Notes under the pieces: generated by a model | The model's database searches: none | What the model was told of the DNA's origin: nothing | The model's input: the letters and a program-made list of their open reading frames with translations, nothing else | Shown here: one piece after another, positions 1-6,022 of the stretch | Layout: every line of letters starts with the position of its first letter | Numbering within the stretch: the stretch's first letter is position 1 | NCBI GenBank assembly: GCA_023429265.1 | Contig: JAEYVS010000052.1 | Span: 1-6,022 of the forward strand | Direction of reading: 5' to 3' | DNA length: 6,022 nucleotides | From: Bacteroidota bacterium | GTDB taxonomy: Bacteria; Bacteroidota; Ignavibacteria; Tepidaquicellales; Tepidaquicellaceae | Position numbers and translations under genes: made by a program

Positions 1-175
1 CCATTAATTTCATAAGCTCATCCACACTGACGGTGTCAGGCTGTTTCTTAGTTTCTACGGTGTCTTGTTTTTGAACATTGAGTTCGGGAGTGGTGTCTTC
101 ATTCTCGGAACAGGAAAAGAATAATACCGCAAGAGAAATACTCAATCCTGACAGTATTATTCCGTTCTGTTTCAT
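1..175 (-). CDS. Putative small lipoprotein, N-terminal 58 residues only (runs off the left edge)
   Basis: An open frame reads leftward from an ATG at 175-173 and is still open at base 1, so only the N-terminus is visible. It begins MKQNGIILSGLSISLAVLFF and then SC, giving a short basic start, a hydrophobic stretch at about residues 5-20 and a Cys at residue 22. This is the layout of a type II (lipoprotein) signal peptide with a loose lipobox (F-F-S-C). The mature part begins Ser-Glu-Asn-Glu-Asp and is rich in Thr, Pro, Glu, Lys and Asp, as expected for a flexible tether behind a lipidated Cys. The start lies 26 bases after the aconitase stop on the same strand, so co-transcription is likely. 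There is no good Shine-Dalgarno; only AGAGA abuts the ATG. The visible part contains no functional domain, so the role is unknown. I am fairly sure of the lipoprotein reading and have no basis for naming a function. Confidence 0.68.
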   Translation of the reverse strand, partial: MKQNGIILSGLSISLAVLFFSCSENEDTTPELNVQKQDTVETKKQPDTVSVDELMKLM

Positions 176-201
176 TCTCTATTATCTTATTTATATCCCA
201 T

Positions 202-2451
202 TCAGGATTTTTGTTTAGCTATCAGATTCAGCGCTGAACCTGCTTTGAACCATCCAATCTGCTGGTTATTCATAGTCTGAAGGAGCTCGATCTCATCTTT
301 TGAACCATCGCTGTGATTTACAGTCATTGTAATCGACTCATTCGGTTTAAGTTCGCTGACATCGATATCGAGCAGGTCATCTTCTTTGATCAATTCATAA
401 TCATCGGGATTCATAAACGTTAAGGGAAGTATTCCCTGTTTCTTCAGATTGGTTTCGTGTATACGAGCGAATGACTTTACGATAACGGCTCTTGCTCCGA
501 GGAATCTGGGCTCCATCGCGGCGTGTTCACGTGATGAACCTTCTCCATAGTTCTCTTCACCGAGCGCAACCCACCCGATGCCATGGGATTTATAAGCGCG
601 GGCAACCTTCGGAACTTCGTCATATTCACCCGTAAGAAGATTCTTAACGCTATTCATTTTATCGTTAAAATAATTTATTGCTCCAATGAACATATTATTG
701 GAGATATTATCGAGGTGTCCACGGTACTTAAGCCAGGGACCAGCCATCGAGATATGGTCGGTGGTACATTTTCCTTTCGTTTTTATTAATACCCTTAAAT
801 TCTTAAAATCTTTTGAAAGATCGGGGGCAGGGAAGGGATCGAGCTTTTCAAGCCTGTCGCTGTTTGGATCGATGATCACTTCTACACCGGAGCCGTCTTC
901 AGCAGGCGGGATATATCCTTCAGCACCTTTTTCAAAGCCATTTACGGGAAGCTCAGTGCCCTTAGGTTCGTCGAGCTTAACCATTTCACCTTTTTCATTT
1001 ACAAGAGTGTCAGTGAGAGGGTTGAATGTCAGTTTCCCTGAGAGAGCAAAAGCTGTTACTATTTCAGGTGACGCTACAAACGCGTGAGTACCTGAATTTC
1101 CGTCATTCCTTTTTGAGAAGTTCCTGTTATATGAAGTAAGTATCGAATTCTTTTCGCCATCCTGTACGTCGTGGCGTTTCCACTGTCCGATACACGGACC
1201 GCAGGCATTCGCCAGCACCATACCGCCCATACGTGTGAACTTATCGATCTGTCCGTCTCTTTCTATCGTAGCTCGTATCTGCTCGGAACCGGGGGTAACG
1301 ACAAATTCAGAGATTGTTTTTAATCCCTTTTCTATTGCCTGCTCGGCGATAGAGGCTGCTCTTTCCATATCTTCGTAAGATGAATTTGTGCAGCTTCCTA
1401 TTAGAGCGACTTTGAGCTCCTCCGGATAACCTTTTTCGAGCACGGCTTCTTTAAATTGAGAAATTGGCCATGCAAGATCCGGGGTATAAGGTCCGTTTAT
1501 GTGCGGTTCGAGTTCTGATAGGTTTATTTCATATACTTCATCATAAAACTCTTCACTTCCTTCATCAGGTCTGAGATATTCCTTAAGTTCGTCTGCCATC
1601 TCAGCTATCTCAGCTCTGCCTGTGGCTTTCAAGTAATCCGACATCTTTTCATCATAGGCGAATAGGGAAGTCGTAGCTCCGATTTCCGCGCCCATATTGC
1701 AGATCGTTCCTTTTCCAGTACAGGAGATATTGTCAGCACCTTCGCCGTAGTATTCCACAATCGCGCCTGTACCGCCTTTTACGGTGAGGATACCCGCGAC
1801 TTTCAGTATGACATCTTTAGGAGATGTCCAGCCGCTCATTTTGCCGGTAAGCTTAACACCGATGAGCTTTGGGAATTTCAGCTCCCAGGGGAGCCCTGCC
1901 ATAACGTCCACTGCATCAGCTCCACCTACTCCTATGGCTACCATTCCAAGACCTCCGGCATTTGGTGTATGTGAGTCAGTACCTATCATCATACCGCCCG
2001 GGAATGCATAGTTTTCGAGAACAACCTGGTGTATTATACCGGCTCCAGGTTTCCAGAAACCAACTCCATATTTATTGGATACGCTTTCGAGGAAATCATA
2101 TACTTCCTTATTTACTTCCTGAGCCCTTAGAAGGTCATTATGTGAGCCTACCTCTGCCTGTATGAGGTGATCGCAGTGAACGGTGGAAGGCACGGCAACC
2201 TTTGGGATGCCTGCCGACATAAACTGCAGCAGCGCCATCTGGGCTGTTGCGTCCTGCATCGCGACCCTATCCGGCGCAAAATCCACAAAATCCACGGCTC
2301 TTTTGCAGGGCTGCTCAAAATTATCAGTAAGGTGTGAGTATAAAATTTTCTCGGCATAGGTCATAGGCCTGGCAATTTTAGCCTTCGCCGCTTCCACCTT
2401 ATGCTTGTAATCTTTGTAAAAAGATTTAATTAGATCGATGTCAAAAATCAT
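202..2451 (-). CDS. acn: Aconitate hydratase, mitochondrial-type [4Fe-4S] enzyme (749 aa)
   Basis: This enzyme interconverts citrate and isocitrate via cis-aconitate in the TCA cycle, in the cytoplasm. The catalytic region spans about residues 30-480 and the C-terminal swivel domain about 550-690. The cluster-ligand cysteines are C354 (GSCTNSSYEDM) and C417/C420 (ANACGPCIGQW). Residues matching the pig-enzyme active site are visible: D94-H95, H141, D159-S-H161 (GTDSHTPN), E256, R443, R448, R577 and S639-S640-R641 (GEGSSREHAA). Nothing essential is missing, and the length fits a mitochondrial aconitase without its targeting peptide. The overall style is mitochondrial-type rather than the longer AcnA/IRP or the rearranged AcnB. 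The ATG at 2451 is supported by a GGAGG six bases upstream and by the N-terminus IFDIDLIKSFY, typical of the family. It overlaps the preceding gene by 11 bases, implying translational coupling. The gene ends with TGA at 204-202, and no hairpin terminator is visible before the next gene. Confidence 0.97.
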   Translation of the reverse strand: MIFDIDLIKSFYKDYKHKVEAAKAKIARPMTYAEKILYSHLTDNFEQPCKRAVDFVDFAPDRVAMQDATAQMALLQFMSAGIPKVAVPSTVHCDHLIQAEVGSHNDLLRAQEVNKEVYDFLESVSNKYGVGFWKPGAGIIHQVVLENYAFPGGMMIGTDSHTPNAGGLGMVAIGVGGADAVDVMAGLPWELKFPKLIGVKLTGKMSGWTSPKDVILKVAGILTVKGGTGAIVEYYGEGADNISCTGKGTICNMGAEIGATTSLFAYDEKMSDYLKATGRAEIAEMADELKEYLRPDEGSEEFYDEVYEINLSELEPHINGPYTPDLAWPISQFKEAVLEKGYPEELKVALIGSCTNSSYEDMERAASIAEQAIEKGLKTISEFVVTPGSEQIRATIERDGQIDKFTRMGGMVLANACGPCIGQWKRHDVQDGEKNSILTSYNRNFSKRNDGNSGTHAFVASPEIVTAFALSGKLTFNPLTDTLVNEKGEMVKLDEPKGTELPVNGFEKGAEGYIPPAEDGSGVEVIIDPNSDRLEKLDPFPAPDLSKDFKNLRVLIKTKGKCTTDHISMAGPWLKYRGHLDNISNNMFIGAINYFNDKMNSVKNLLTGEYDEVPKVARAYKSHGIGWVALGEENYGEGSSREHAAMEPRFLGARAVIVKSFARIHETNLKKQGILPLTFMNPDDYELIKEDDLLDIDVSELKPNESITMTVNHSDGSKDEIELLQTMNNQQIGWFKAGSALNLIAKQKS

Positions 2452-4603
2452 TTTGATCCTCCGAATTTTTTTTATCCTCCGGAATGGAAATTTCTAAATT
2501 AGATAATGCATCCCATAACCTCTCCGGGTCACTTATGGGGAGTTCGCATTGATAGTTTTCACAAATGTAAACTTTATTATCTGCCCCGCCCTGTGTAATG
2601 TTTTTAATGAAAGGGGAGATCTTCCCGATAGAATCATCCGCGTAGAGCAGAATTCTATTTGGGATATATTTGCTGTTTATCGTTTTTAATAATTCTTTAA
2701 ACTCTTTGTTATTCTTATCGCCGCTTATGATAATCTCCTTCGGGCTTTTCATATGGTAATATAAGGCGAAAAGCATTTGCGGGCTTGAAAACGGAACCTT
2801 ATCGAGGTCAGGATAAAAAAGCTCGAGGCTTTTCACTGCCTTATCCGACATCGAGCTGTCATCGGTGATTATGGCGAGCTTAAGCATATTCAGAATCTGG
2901 ATGGAATTTCCTGCGGGCTCCGCGCCGTCGTAGGATTCTTTAGTCCTGAGAATGATGTCTTCAGATGAAGCGGGAATGTCATAAAAACCGCCGTTCTCAT
3001 TGTCGTAGAATTTTTCGATGGCTTTGTTATTCAGCTCTATTGCGGTAACAAGATAATCCGTATTGAATGATGCCTCGTACAGGTCGATCAATGCCTTTAC
3101 CATAAAAGCATAATCTTCGAGAGAGCCTTCAAATCTTGCATCACCATCTCTATACCTGTGCAGCAGTATGCCGTCCTTATAGAGATTTTCGAGGATGAAC
3201 TTCGCGCATTTTTCGGCATAATGAAGATAGGTATCATTAGCTGTCACACTGTATGCCTTCGCGAATGCAGATATCATAAGACCGTTCCACGAGGTTAGTA
3301 TTTTATCATCAAGATGTGGACGGGGACGTTTTTCACGCTCTTCAAGGAGTTTTTTCTTCGAGTCCTTTATGATGTTTAAGATTTCCTCAGAAGACTTTTT
3401 AAAGAATTTTGCTTCGTCATAGATATCTTTTGAAACAAACAGTACATTCTTGTGTCCAAAAACCTCGTGAGGGTCGCTAATGGTATTACCATTAGGCTGA
3501 GTGCCGAAATAATTATTGGCGATAACACCGTTTTCATTACCAAGGGCAGAATTAATTTCGTCCTGTGTCCATAAATAAAACGCACCTTCTTCTTTGTCGT
3601 GAGGGTCCTCGTGAGTGAGTGCGCTTTCAGCGTCTTCGGCTGAGTAAAATCCTCCGTCCTTGTCCGTAAGGTATTTCATTACATACTCGAGGGTCTTCTC
3701 GGCTACTCCGAGGTAAAGATCCTTTTTTGTGGCGAGGTAAGTCTCGAGATATGTTTCGACCAGTAATGCCTGGTCATAGAGCATTTTTTCGAAGTGTGGG
3801 ACGCGCCATACGGCATCCACGGAATACCTGTGAAATCCTCCCGCAAGATGATCGAACATTCCGCCCATATACATTTTGTGCAGGGTGAAGGTGACCATAT
3901 CAAGGGCTTCCTTATTGCCTGTAGAGTAATAATACGCGAGAAGCATATTAAATACCACGGGGCGGGGAAATTTATTCCCGCTGCCATATCCGCCTTCTTC
4001 GTAATCGAATATGCGGGCGCAGGTTTCAAAATATTTATCGAATGCATCGTCCGAAAACCGGGCTTCAGTCGTGAGCTTTTCAGTGATCTTTTTTTCGAGG
4101 AGCTCCACGATCTTTTCGCTGCTCTGTACTACTTCATCTTTTTTATTTGTCCAGACTTTGTTTATTTCTTCGATAACGTCTTCAAATCCTGCTCTGCCGT
4201 ATTTTGCTTTTGGGGGTATGTATGTTGCTCCGTAAAAGGGCTTAAGGTCAGGTGTGAGGAACATACTCATAGGCCATCCTCCGCCTCCTGTCATAGCCTG
4301 CAGGGCAATCATATATATCCTGTCAACATCCGGGCGTTCCTCGCGGTCGACTTTTATATTGATGAAGTACTTATTCATAAGTTCTGCGATCTGAGGATCT
4401 TCGAAGACTTCGCGTTCCATTACGTGGCACCAATAGCACGTAGAGTAGCCTATAGAGAGGAAAATTGGTTTATTTTCCTTCTTAGCTAATTCAAAAGTCT
4501 TTTCATTCCAGGGATGCCATTCGACCGGATTATGGGCGTGTTGGAGTAGATAGGGGCTTTTTTCGTGAATTAATAGATTTGGTGCTCCGTTATTCCTAAC
4601 CAT
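2441..4603 (-). CDS. DUF255 / YyaL-SPATA20 family protein: thioredoxin-fold domain plus six-hairpin-like domain (720 aa)
   Basis: The N-terminus (NLLIHEKSPYLLQHAHNPVEW) is the hallmark of the YyaL/SPATA20 family. Residues ~1-170 form the thioredoxin-like (DsbH-type) domain. It has a CYWC motif at C56-C59 inside GYSTCYWCHVM, then KVDREERPDVDRIYM (84-98) and GGWPMSMFLTPD (108-119), which carries the likely cis-Pro P111. Residues ~185-610 look like the alpha/alpha barrel related to N-acylglucosamine epimerase-type folds, with GGGFHRYS-like AGGFHRYS (254-261), VPHFEKMLYDQALL (268-281), GGFYSAEDAES, DDKILTSWNGLM and the late DGAEPAGNS. A conserved-looking C-terminal Cys pair is C681/C686 (ICENYQCELP). 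Length is normal and no break is seen. The biochemical function of the family is not established; a redox or sugar-related role has been suggested from the folds. There is no signal peptide, so it is probably cytoplasmic. The start at 4603 has only a weak AAAGA upstream but places the conserved motif at residue 9, as expected. It is the first gene of the leftward run. Confidence 0.95.
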   Translation of the reverse strand: MVRNNGAPNLLIHEKSPYLLQHAHNPVEWHPWNEKTFELAKKENKPIFLSIGYSTCYWCHVMEREVFEDPQIAELMNKYFINIKVDREERPDVDRIYMIALQAMTGGGGWPMSMFLTPDLKPFYGATYIPPKAKYGRAGFEDVIEEINKVWTNKKDEVVQSSEKIVELLEKKITEKLTTEARFSDDAFDKYFETCARIFDYEEGGYGSGNKFPRPVVFNMLLAYYYSTGNKEALDMVTFTLHKMYMGGMFDHLAGGFHRYSVDAVWRVPHFEKMLYDQALLVETYLETYLATKKDLYLGVAEKTLEYVMKYLTDKDGGFYSAEDAESALTHEDPHDKEEGAFYLWTQDEINSALGNENGVIANNYFGTQPNGNTISDPHEVFGHKNVLFVSKDIYDEAKFFKKSSEEILNIIKDSKKKLLEEREKRPRPHLDDKILTSWNGLMISAFAKAYSVTANDTYLHYAEKCAKFILENLYKDGILLHRYRDGDARFEGSLEDYAFMVKALIDLYEASFNTDYLVTAIELNNKAIEKFYDNENGGFYDIPASSEDIILRTKESYDGAEPAGNSIQILNMLKLAIITDDSSMSDKAVKSLELFYPDLDKVPFSSPQMLFALYYHMKSPKEIIISGDKNNKEFKELLKTINSKYIPNRILLYADDSIGKISPFIKNITQGGADNKVYICENYQCELPISDPERLWDALSNLEISIPEDKKNSEDQNDF
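2458..2462 (-). promoter_or_regulatory. Shine-Dalgarno of the aconitase gene, inside the upstream coding region
   Basis: On the minus strand the sequence reads CGGAGGATCAAAATG, with a perfect GGAGG six bases before the aconitase ATG. It lies within the last codons of the upstream DUF255 gene, so ribosomes finishing that gene terminate 11 bases past the aconitase start and can re-initiate. This site decides the aconitase start. Confidence 0.85.
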
Positions 4604-4633
4604 AATCTTTAAAATAGCGATTTTCCCGGTCTT

Positions 4634-4728
4634 ATTAAATGCAGTTTTGAATCATTTTAGAGTAAAATGCATATAACGTGAAAAATGTGCATTTAATATT
4701 TTGTTGTAAATATTGATGTAATTAAATG
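4634..4728. repeat. Cluster of ATTAAATG / AAATGCA repeats in the divergent intergenic region
   Basis: ATTAAATGCA at 4634-4643 is matched by its exact reverse complement TGCATTTAAT at 4688-4697. A further AAATGCA lies at 4665-4671, between the two arms and inside the palindrome ATGCAT (4667-4672). ATTAAATG occurs again at 4721-4728. The arms are too far apart for a good terminator hairpin, so scattered protein-binding sites are the more natural reading. No regulator is known for them. AT-rich DNA makes such words less surprising than they look. Confidence 0.5.
4654..4682 (-). promoter_or_regulatory. Candidate promoter for the leftward DUF255-acn-lipoprotein run
   Basis: Reading leftward, TTCACG (4682-4677) and TAAAAT (4659-4654) are separated by 17 bases. 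The -10-like box is good and the -35-like box is poor. A start of transcription near 4647 would give a leader of roughly 45 bases. Two repeat copies sit close outside the boxes and one sits in the spacer. This is a weak call: AT-rich DNA yields such matches by chance, and Bacteroidota-type promoters use a different consensus. Confidence 0.25.
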
Positions 4729-4741
4729 TAATCGTTATATT
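4713..4741 (+). promoter_or_regulatory. Candidate promoter for the rightward P-domain protein gene
   Basis: TTGATG (4713-4718) and TATATT (4736-4741) are separated by exactly 17 bases, a fair sigma-70-like pair, giving a leader of about 35 bases before the ATG at 4783. The spacer holds TGTAAT twice, 10 bases apart (4717-4722 and 4727-4732). A Bacteroidota-style -7 box is only weakly approached by TAGTTTG at 4752-4758. Transcription mapping would be needed to choose between them. Confidence 0.35.
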
Positions 4742-4770
4742 AATAAATCAGTAGTTTGGGTAAATCAAAA

Positions 4771-4776
4771 AAGGAG
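4771..4776 (+). promoter_or_regulatory. Shine-Dalgarno of the P-domain protein gene
   Basis: AAGGAG is followed by six bases (CATAAA) and then the ATG at 4783. This strong, well-spaced site fixes the start of a gene whose 3' end lies outside the window. Confidence 0.85.
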
Positions 4777-4782
4777 CATAAA

Positions 4783-6022
4783 ATGTTTCGAAGATTCAAC
4801 CGTTTTAAAATTACTTTTGTATTAGTCCTAACAATCTCTGCTATCTTTTATTTTGGAATGAATTCTATCATTCCTGATCCTGATGTACTTGAAGATAAAC
4901 AATCTCCTCATCAGCCTGTGGATGGCATGGTAGGTTCTTTTGAGGTTCAAAATACCAACAGTTTGGTTTTCGCACCGGAAAATCAATTGCGCGGTGGCGA
5001 CACAGTTACAATTCTTGCGCATCCTACTGCAAACAACGGTGGGTCTCCGGCATGGGCGTTTTTCATGGACCTTATTGCCGGTCCTGATAATATTACCGTG
5101 ACTCAAATGAGTACAGCGAGTACAGCAGGAGCAGGTGCAACTTTTAGTGTTGAGATATTTACACGCACAGGTACAGCTCTTGGAGGACCTGTAGGTTCCG
5201 GACCGGGCAGTTCTCCAGCCGGATGGACATTACTGGACACTGTTCCCGTTACCCAGGGACCGGTAGCTTCCGGGACATCATTGGTATTTTCCATTCCTCC
5301 AATATCTATATCAGCAGGTGATACAGTCGGAGTCGCAGTAAGATTTATTGGCGCAGGTCCAAGATATTTTGGTACAGGAACACCGCCTTACAGTGTATTT
5401 TCAGATACAACTCTTACATTAGTAACCGGAGACGGACGCTCAGTGCCATTTACTCCAACCGGCAGCTTTTTCACATCCCGTGCTCTGACCGGTGAAATTC
5501 GTTACGTAGTGGATGCACCTCCACCTTCTGGAAATTCTCTTTGTTTCAATAGAACAGGCGTAAACCTTGCACTTCCTGACAATACACCTGCAGGTGTAAA
5601 CGATACTATCAAAGTTCCAAATAACATGGGAACACTAGATGATATCACTGTAGTAGTAGACAATATCACACACACCTGGATCGGTGACCTTACATTAAGG
5701 TTATCACACGGTGGTGAGACAGATACAGTTATCAGCAGAATTGGAACAGGTACCTTCGGTAACAGCTCTGACGATCTTCTGAATGTAAGATTAACAGACT
5801 CAGCCGCAGCACCTATCGCTCTTATTGGTAATGTAGTCAATCCGTCAAACGGCTCCTGGTTACCTGGCGGCAGAAGCGGAGTAGATTCACTTAAGAAACA
5901 CTTCGTAAGAGCAGGCAGCCCTGCCAATCAAATGAACGGCAACTGGGTATTAAATGTAAGTGATAACGCAGCTGGTGACACAGGCCGTGTAAATGCATGG
6001 TCAATCTGTTTCTACAGTGGAA
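4783..6022 (+). CDS. Secreted or surface protein with a P/Homo B-type domain, 3'-truncated by the window (413 residues visible)
   Basis: The frame opens at the ATG at 4783, supported by AAGGAG upstream, and stays open to the last base. Residues 1-9 are basic (MFRRFNRFK), followed by a hydrophobic stretch at about 10-26. This is a Sec-type signal peptide or an uncleaved anchor; no clear cleavage site is visible. Residues ~50-245 are rich in Gly, Thr, Ser, Pro and Val with beta-strand-like alternation and no catalytic motif I recognise; patterns such as SSPAGWTLLDTVPV and SAGDTVGVAVRF suggest a beta-sandwich. Residues ~258-410 resemble the P (proprotein convertase) domain: LALPDN, DDITVVVDNITHTWIGDL, then GNWVLNVSDNAAGDTGRVNAWSICF. 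Cys 254 and Cys 409 flank this domain and could form a disulfide. P domains usually follow subtilisin-like proteases, but none is visible here. A C-terminal sorting domain, such as type IX secretion, may lie beyond the window but cannot be seen. It is probably a separate unit from the leftward genes. Confidence 0.85.
   Translation, partial: MFRRFNRFKITFVLVLTISAIFYFGMNSIIPDPDVLEDKQSPHQPVDGMVGSFEVQNTNSLVFAPENQLRGGDTVTILAHPTANNGGSPAWAFFMDLIAGPDNITVTQMSTASTAGAGATFSVEIFTRTGTALGGPVGSGPGSSPAGWTLLDTVPVTQGPVASGTSLVFSIPPISISAGDTVGVAVRFIGAGPRYFGTGTPPYSVFSDTTLTLVTGDGRSVPFTPTGSFFTSRALTGEIRYVVDAPPPSGNSLCFNRTGVNLALPDNTPAGVNDTIKVPNNMGTLDDITVVVDNITHTWIGDLTLRLSHGGETDTVISRIGTGTFGNSSDDLLNVRLTDSAAAPIALIGNVVNPSNGSWLPGGRSGVDSLKKHFVRAGSPANQMNGNWVLNVSDNAAGDTGRVNAWSICFYSG

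Larger units (their letters stand above)
4604..4782. promoter_or_regulatory. Divergent intergenic region between the DUF255-acn run and the P-domain protein gene
   Basis: The only substantial non-coding stretch in the window is 179 bases long and clearly more AT-rich than its flanks. It lies between two gene starts pointing away from each other, so it must hold both promoters unless one gene is read from elsewhere. It contains candidate sigma-70-like boxes on each strand and several copies of ATTAAATG/AAATGCA, listed separately. I see no RNA gene, riboswitch or terminator hairpin in it. Confidence 0.8.

Noticed and set aside
176..201. Possible terminator after the aconitase gene
   Set aside because: The 26 bases contain no GC-rich stem or T-run in the right orientation, so read-through into the lipoprotein gene is more likely.
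686..1087. 133-residue open frame on the plus strand
   Set aside because: It is antisense to the swivel-domain half of aconitase, with Ser/Pro-rich shadow composition and no ribosome-binding site of note.
3794..4489. 231-residue open frame on the plus strand
   Set aside because: It lies wholly antisense to the clearly conserved DUF255 gene, has no recognisable motif or start signal, and reads as low-quality Cys/Phe/His-rich protein.
4783..4860. Possible twin-arginine (Tat) signal in the P-domain protein, from the RR at residues 3-4
   Set aside because: The residues after RR (FNRFK) do not fit the S-R-R-x-F-L-K pattern, and the following hydrophobic stretch is strong. A Sec signal or anchor is more likely.
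5173..5283. Near-repeat of GGACC-GTAG-TTCCGG at two places in the P-domain gene
   Set aside because: The similarity is short and imperfect, and follows from repeated Gly-Pro-Val-x-Ser-Gly residues in a low-complexity stretch. There is no sign of a mobile or duplicated unit.
5502..5927. 141-residue open frame on the minus strand
   Set aside because: It is antisense to the P-domain gene, whose frame carries a recognisable domain. The Pro/Ser/Leu-rich composition is that of a mirror frame.

Overview
The window is an ordinary-looking bacterial chromosomal segment with four genes and no RNA genes, insertion sequences or CRISPR arrays that I can see. The features point to the Bacteroidota/Ignavibacteriota/Chlorobiota side of the bacteria. 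They are a mitochondrial-type aconitase starting in the 'IFDIDLIK' style, a secreted P-domain protein with a beta-rich N-terminal region, a small Cys-anchored lipoprotein and AT-rich intergenic DNA. This placement is an inference from family resemblance; no marker gene fixes it.

Layout. A leftward (minus-strand) run covers bases 1-4603. It begins with a full-length thioredoxin-fold protein of the YyaL/SPATA20 (DUF255) family (2441-4603). Its last 11 bases overlap the start of a complete aconitate hydratase (202-2451). Twenty-six bases further on, a small lipoprotein gene starts and runs off the left edge (1-175). Spacing and overlap suggest one transcript. A 179-base AT-rich divergent intergenic region (4604-4782) follows, with candidate promoters in both directions and a cluster of ATTAAATG/AAATGCA repeats. 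To its right, a plus-strand gene (4783 to beyond the window end) encodes a secreted two-part protein: an unrecognised beta-rich N-terminal region, then a P/Homo B-type domain.

How the genes may work together. Aconitase is the citrate-isocitrate step of the TCA cycle and carries an oxidation-sensitive [4Fe-4S] cluster. Its tight coupling to a CxxC thioredoxin-fold protein fits a redox-maintenance link, but that is conjecture because the DUF255 family has no settled biochemical function. The rightward surface protein is a separate transcription unit.

I see no clearly new multi-gene system. The points most worth a second look are the aconitase start junction, where an A8 tract and a doubled CGGAGGAT motif leave a frame-shifted route to a fused product; the repeat cluster between the divergent genes; and the uncharacterised N-terminal region of the P-domain protein.
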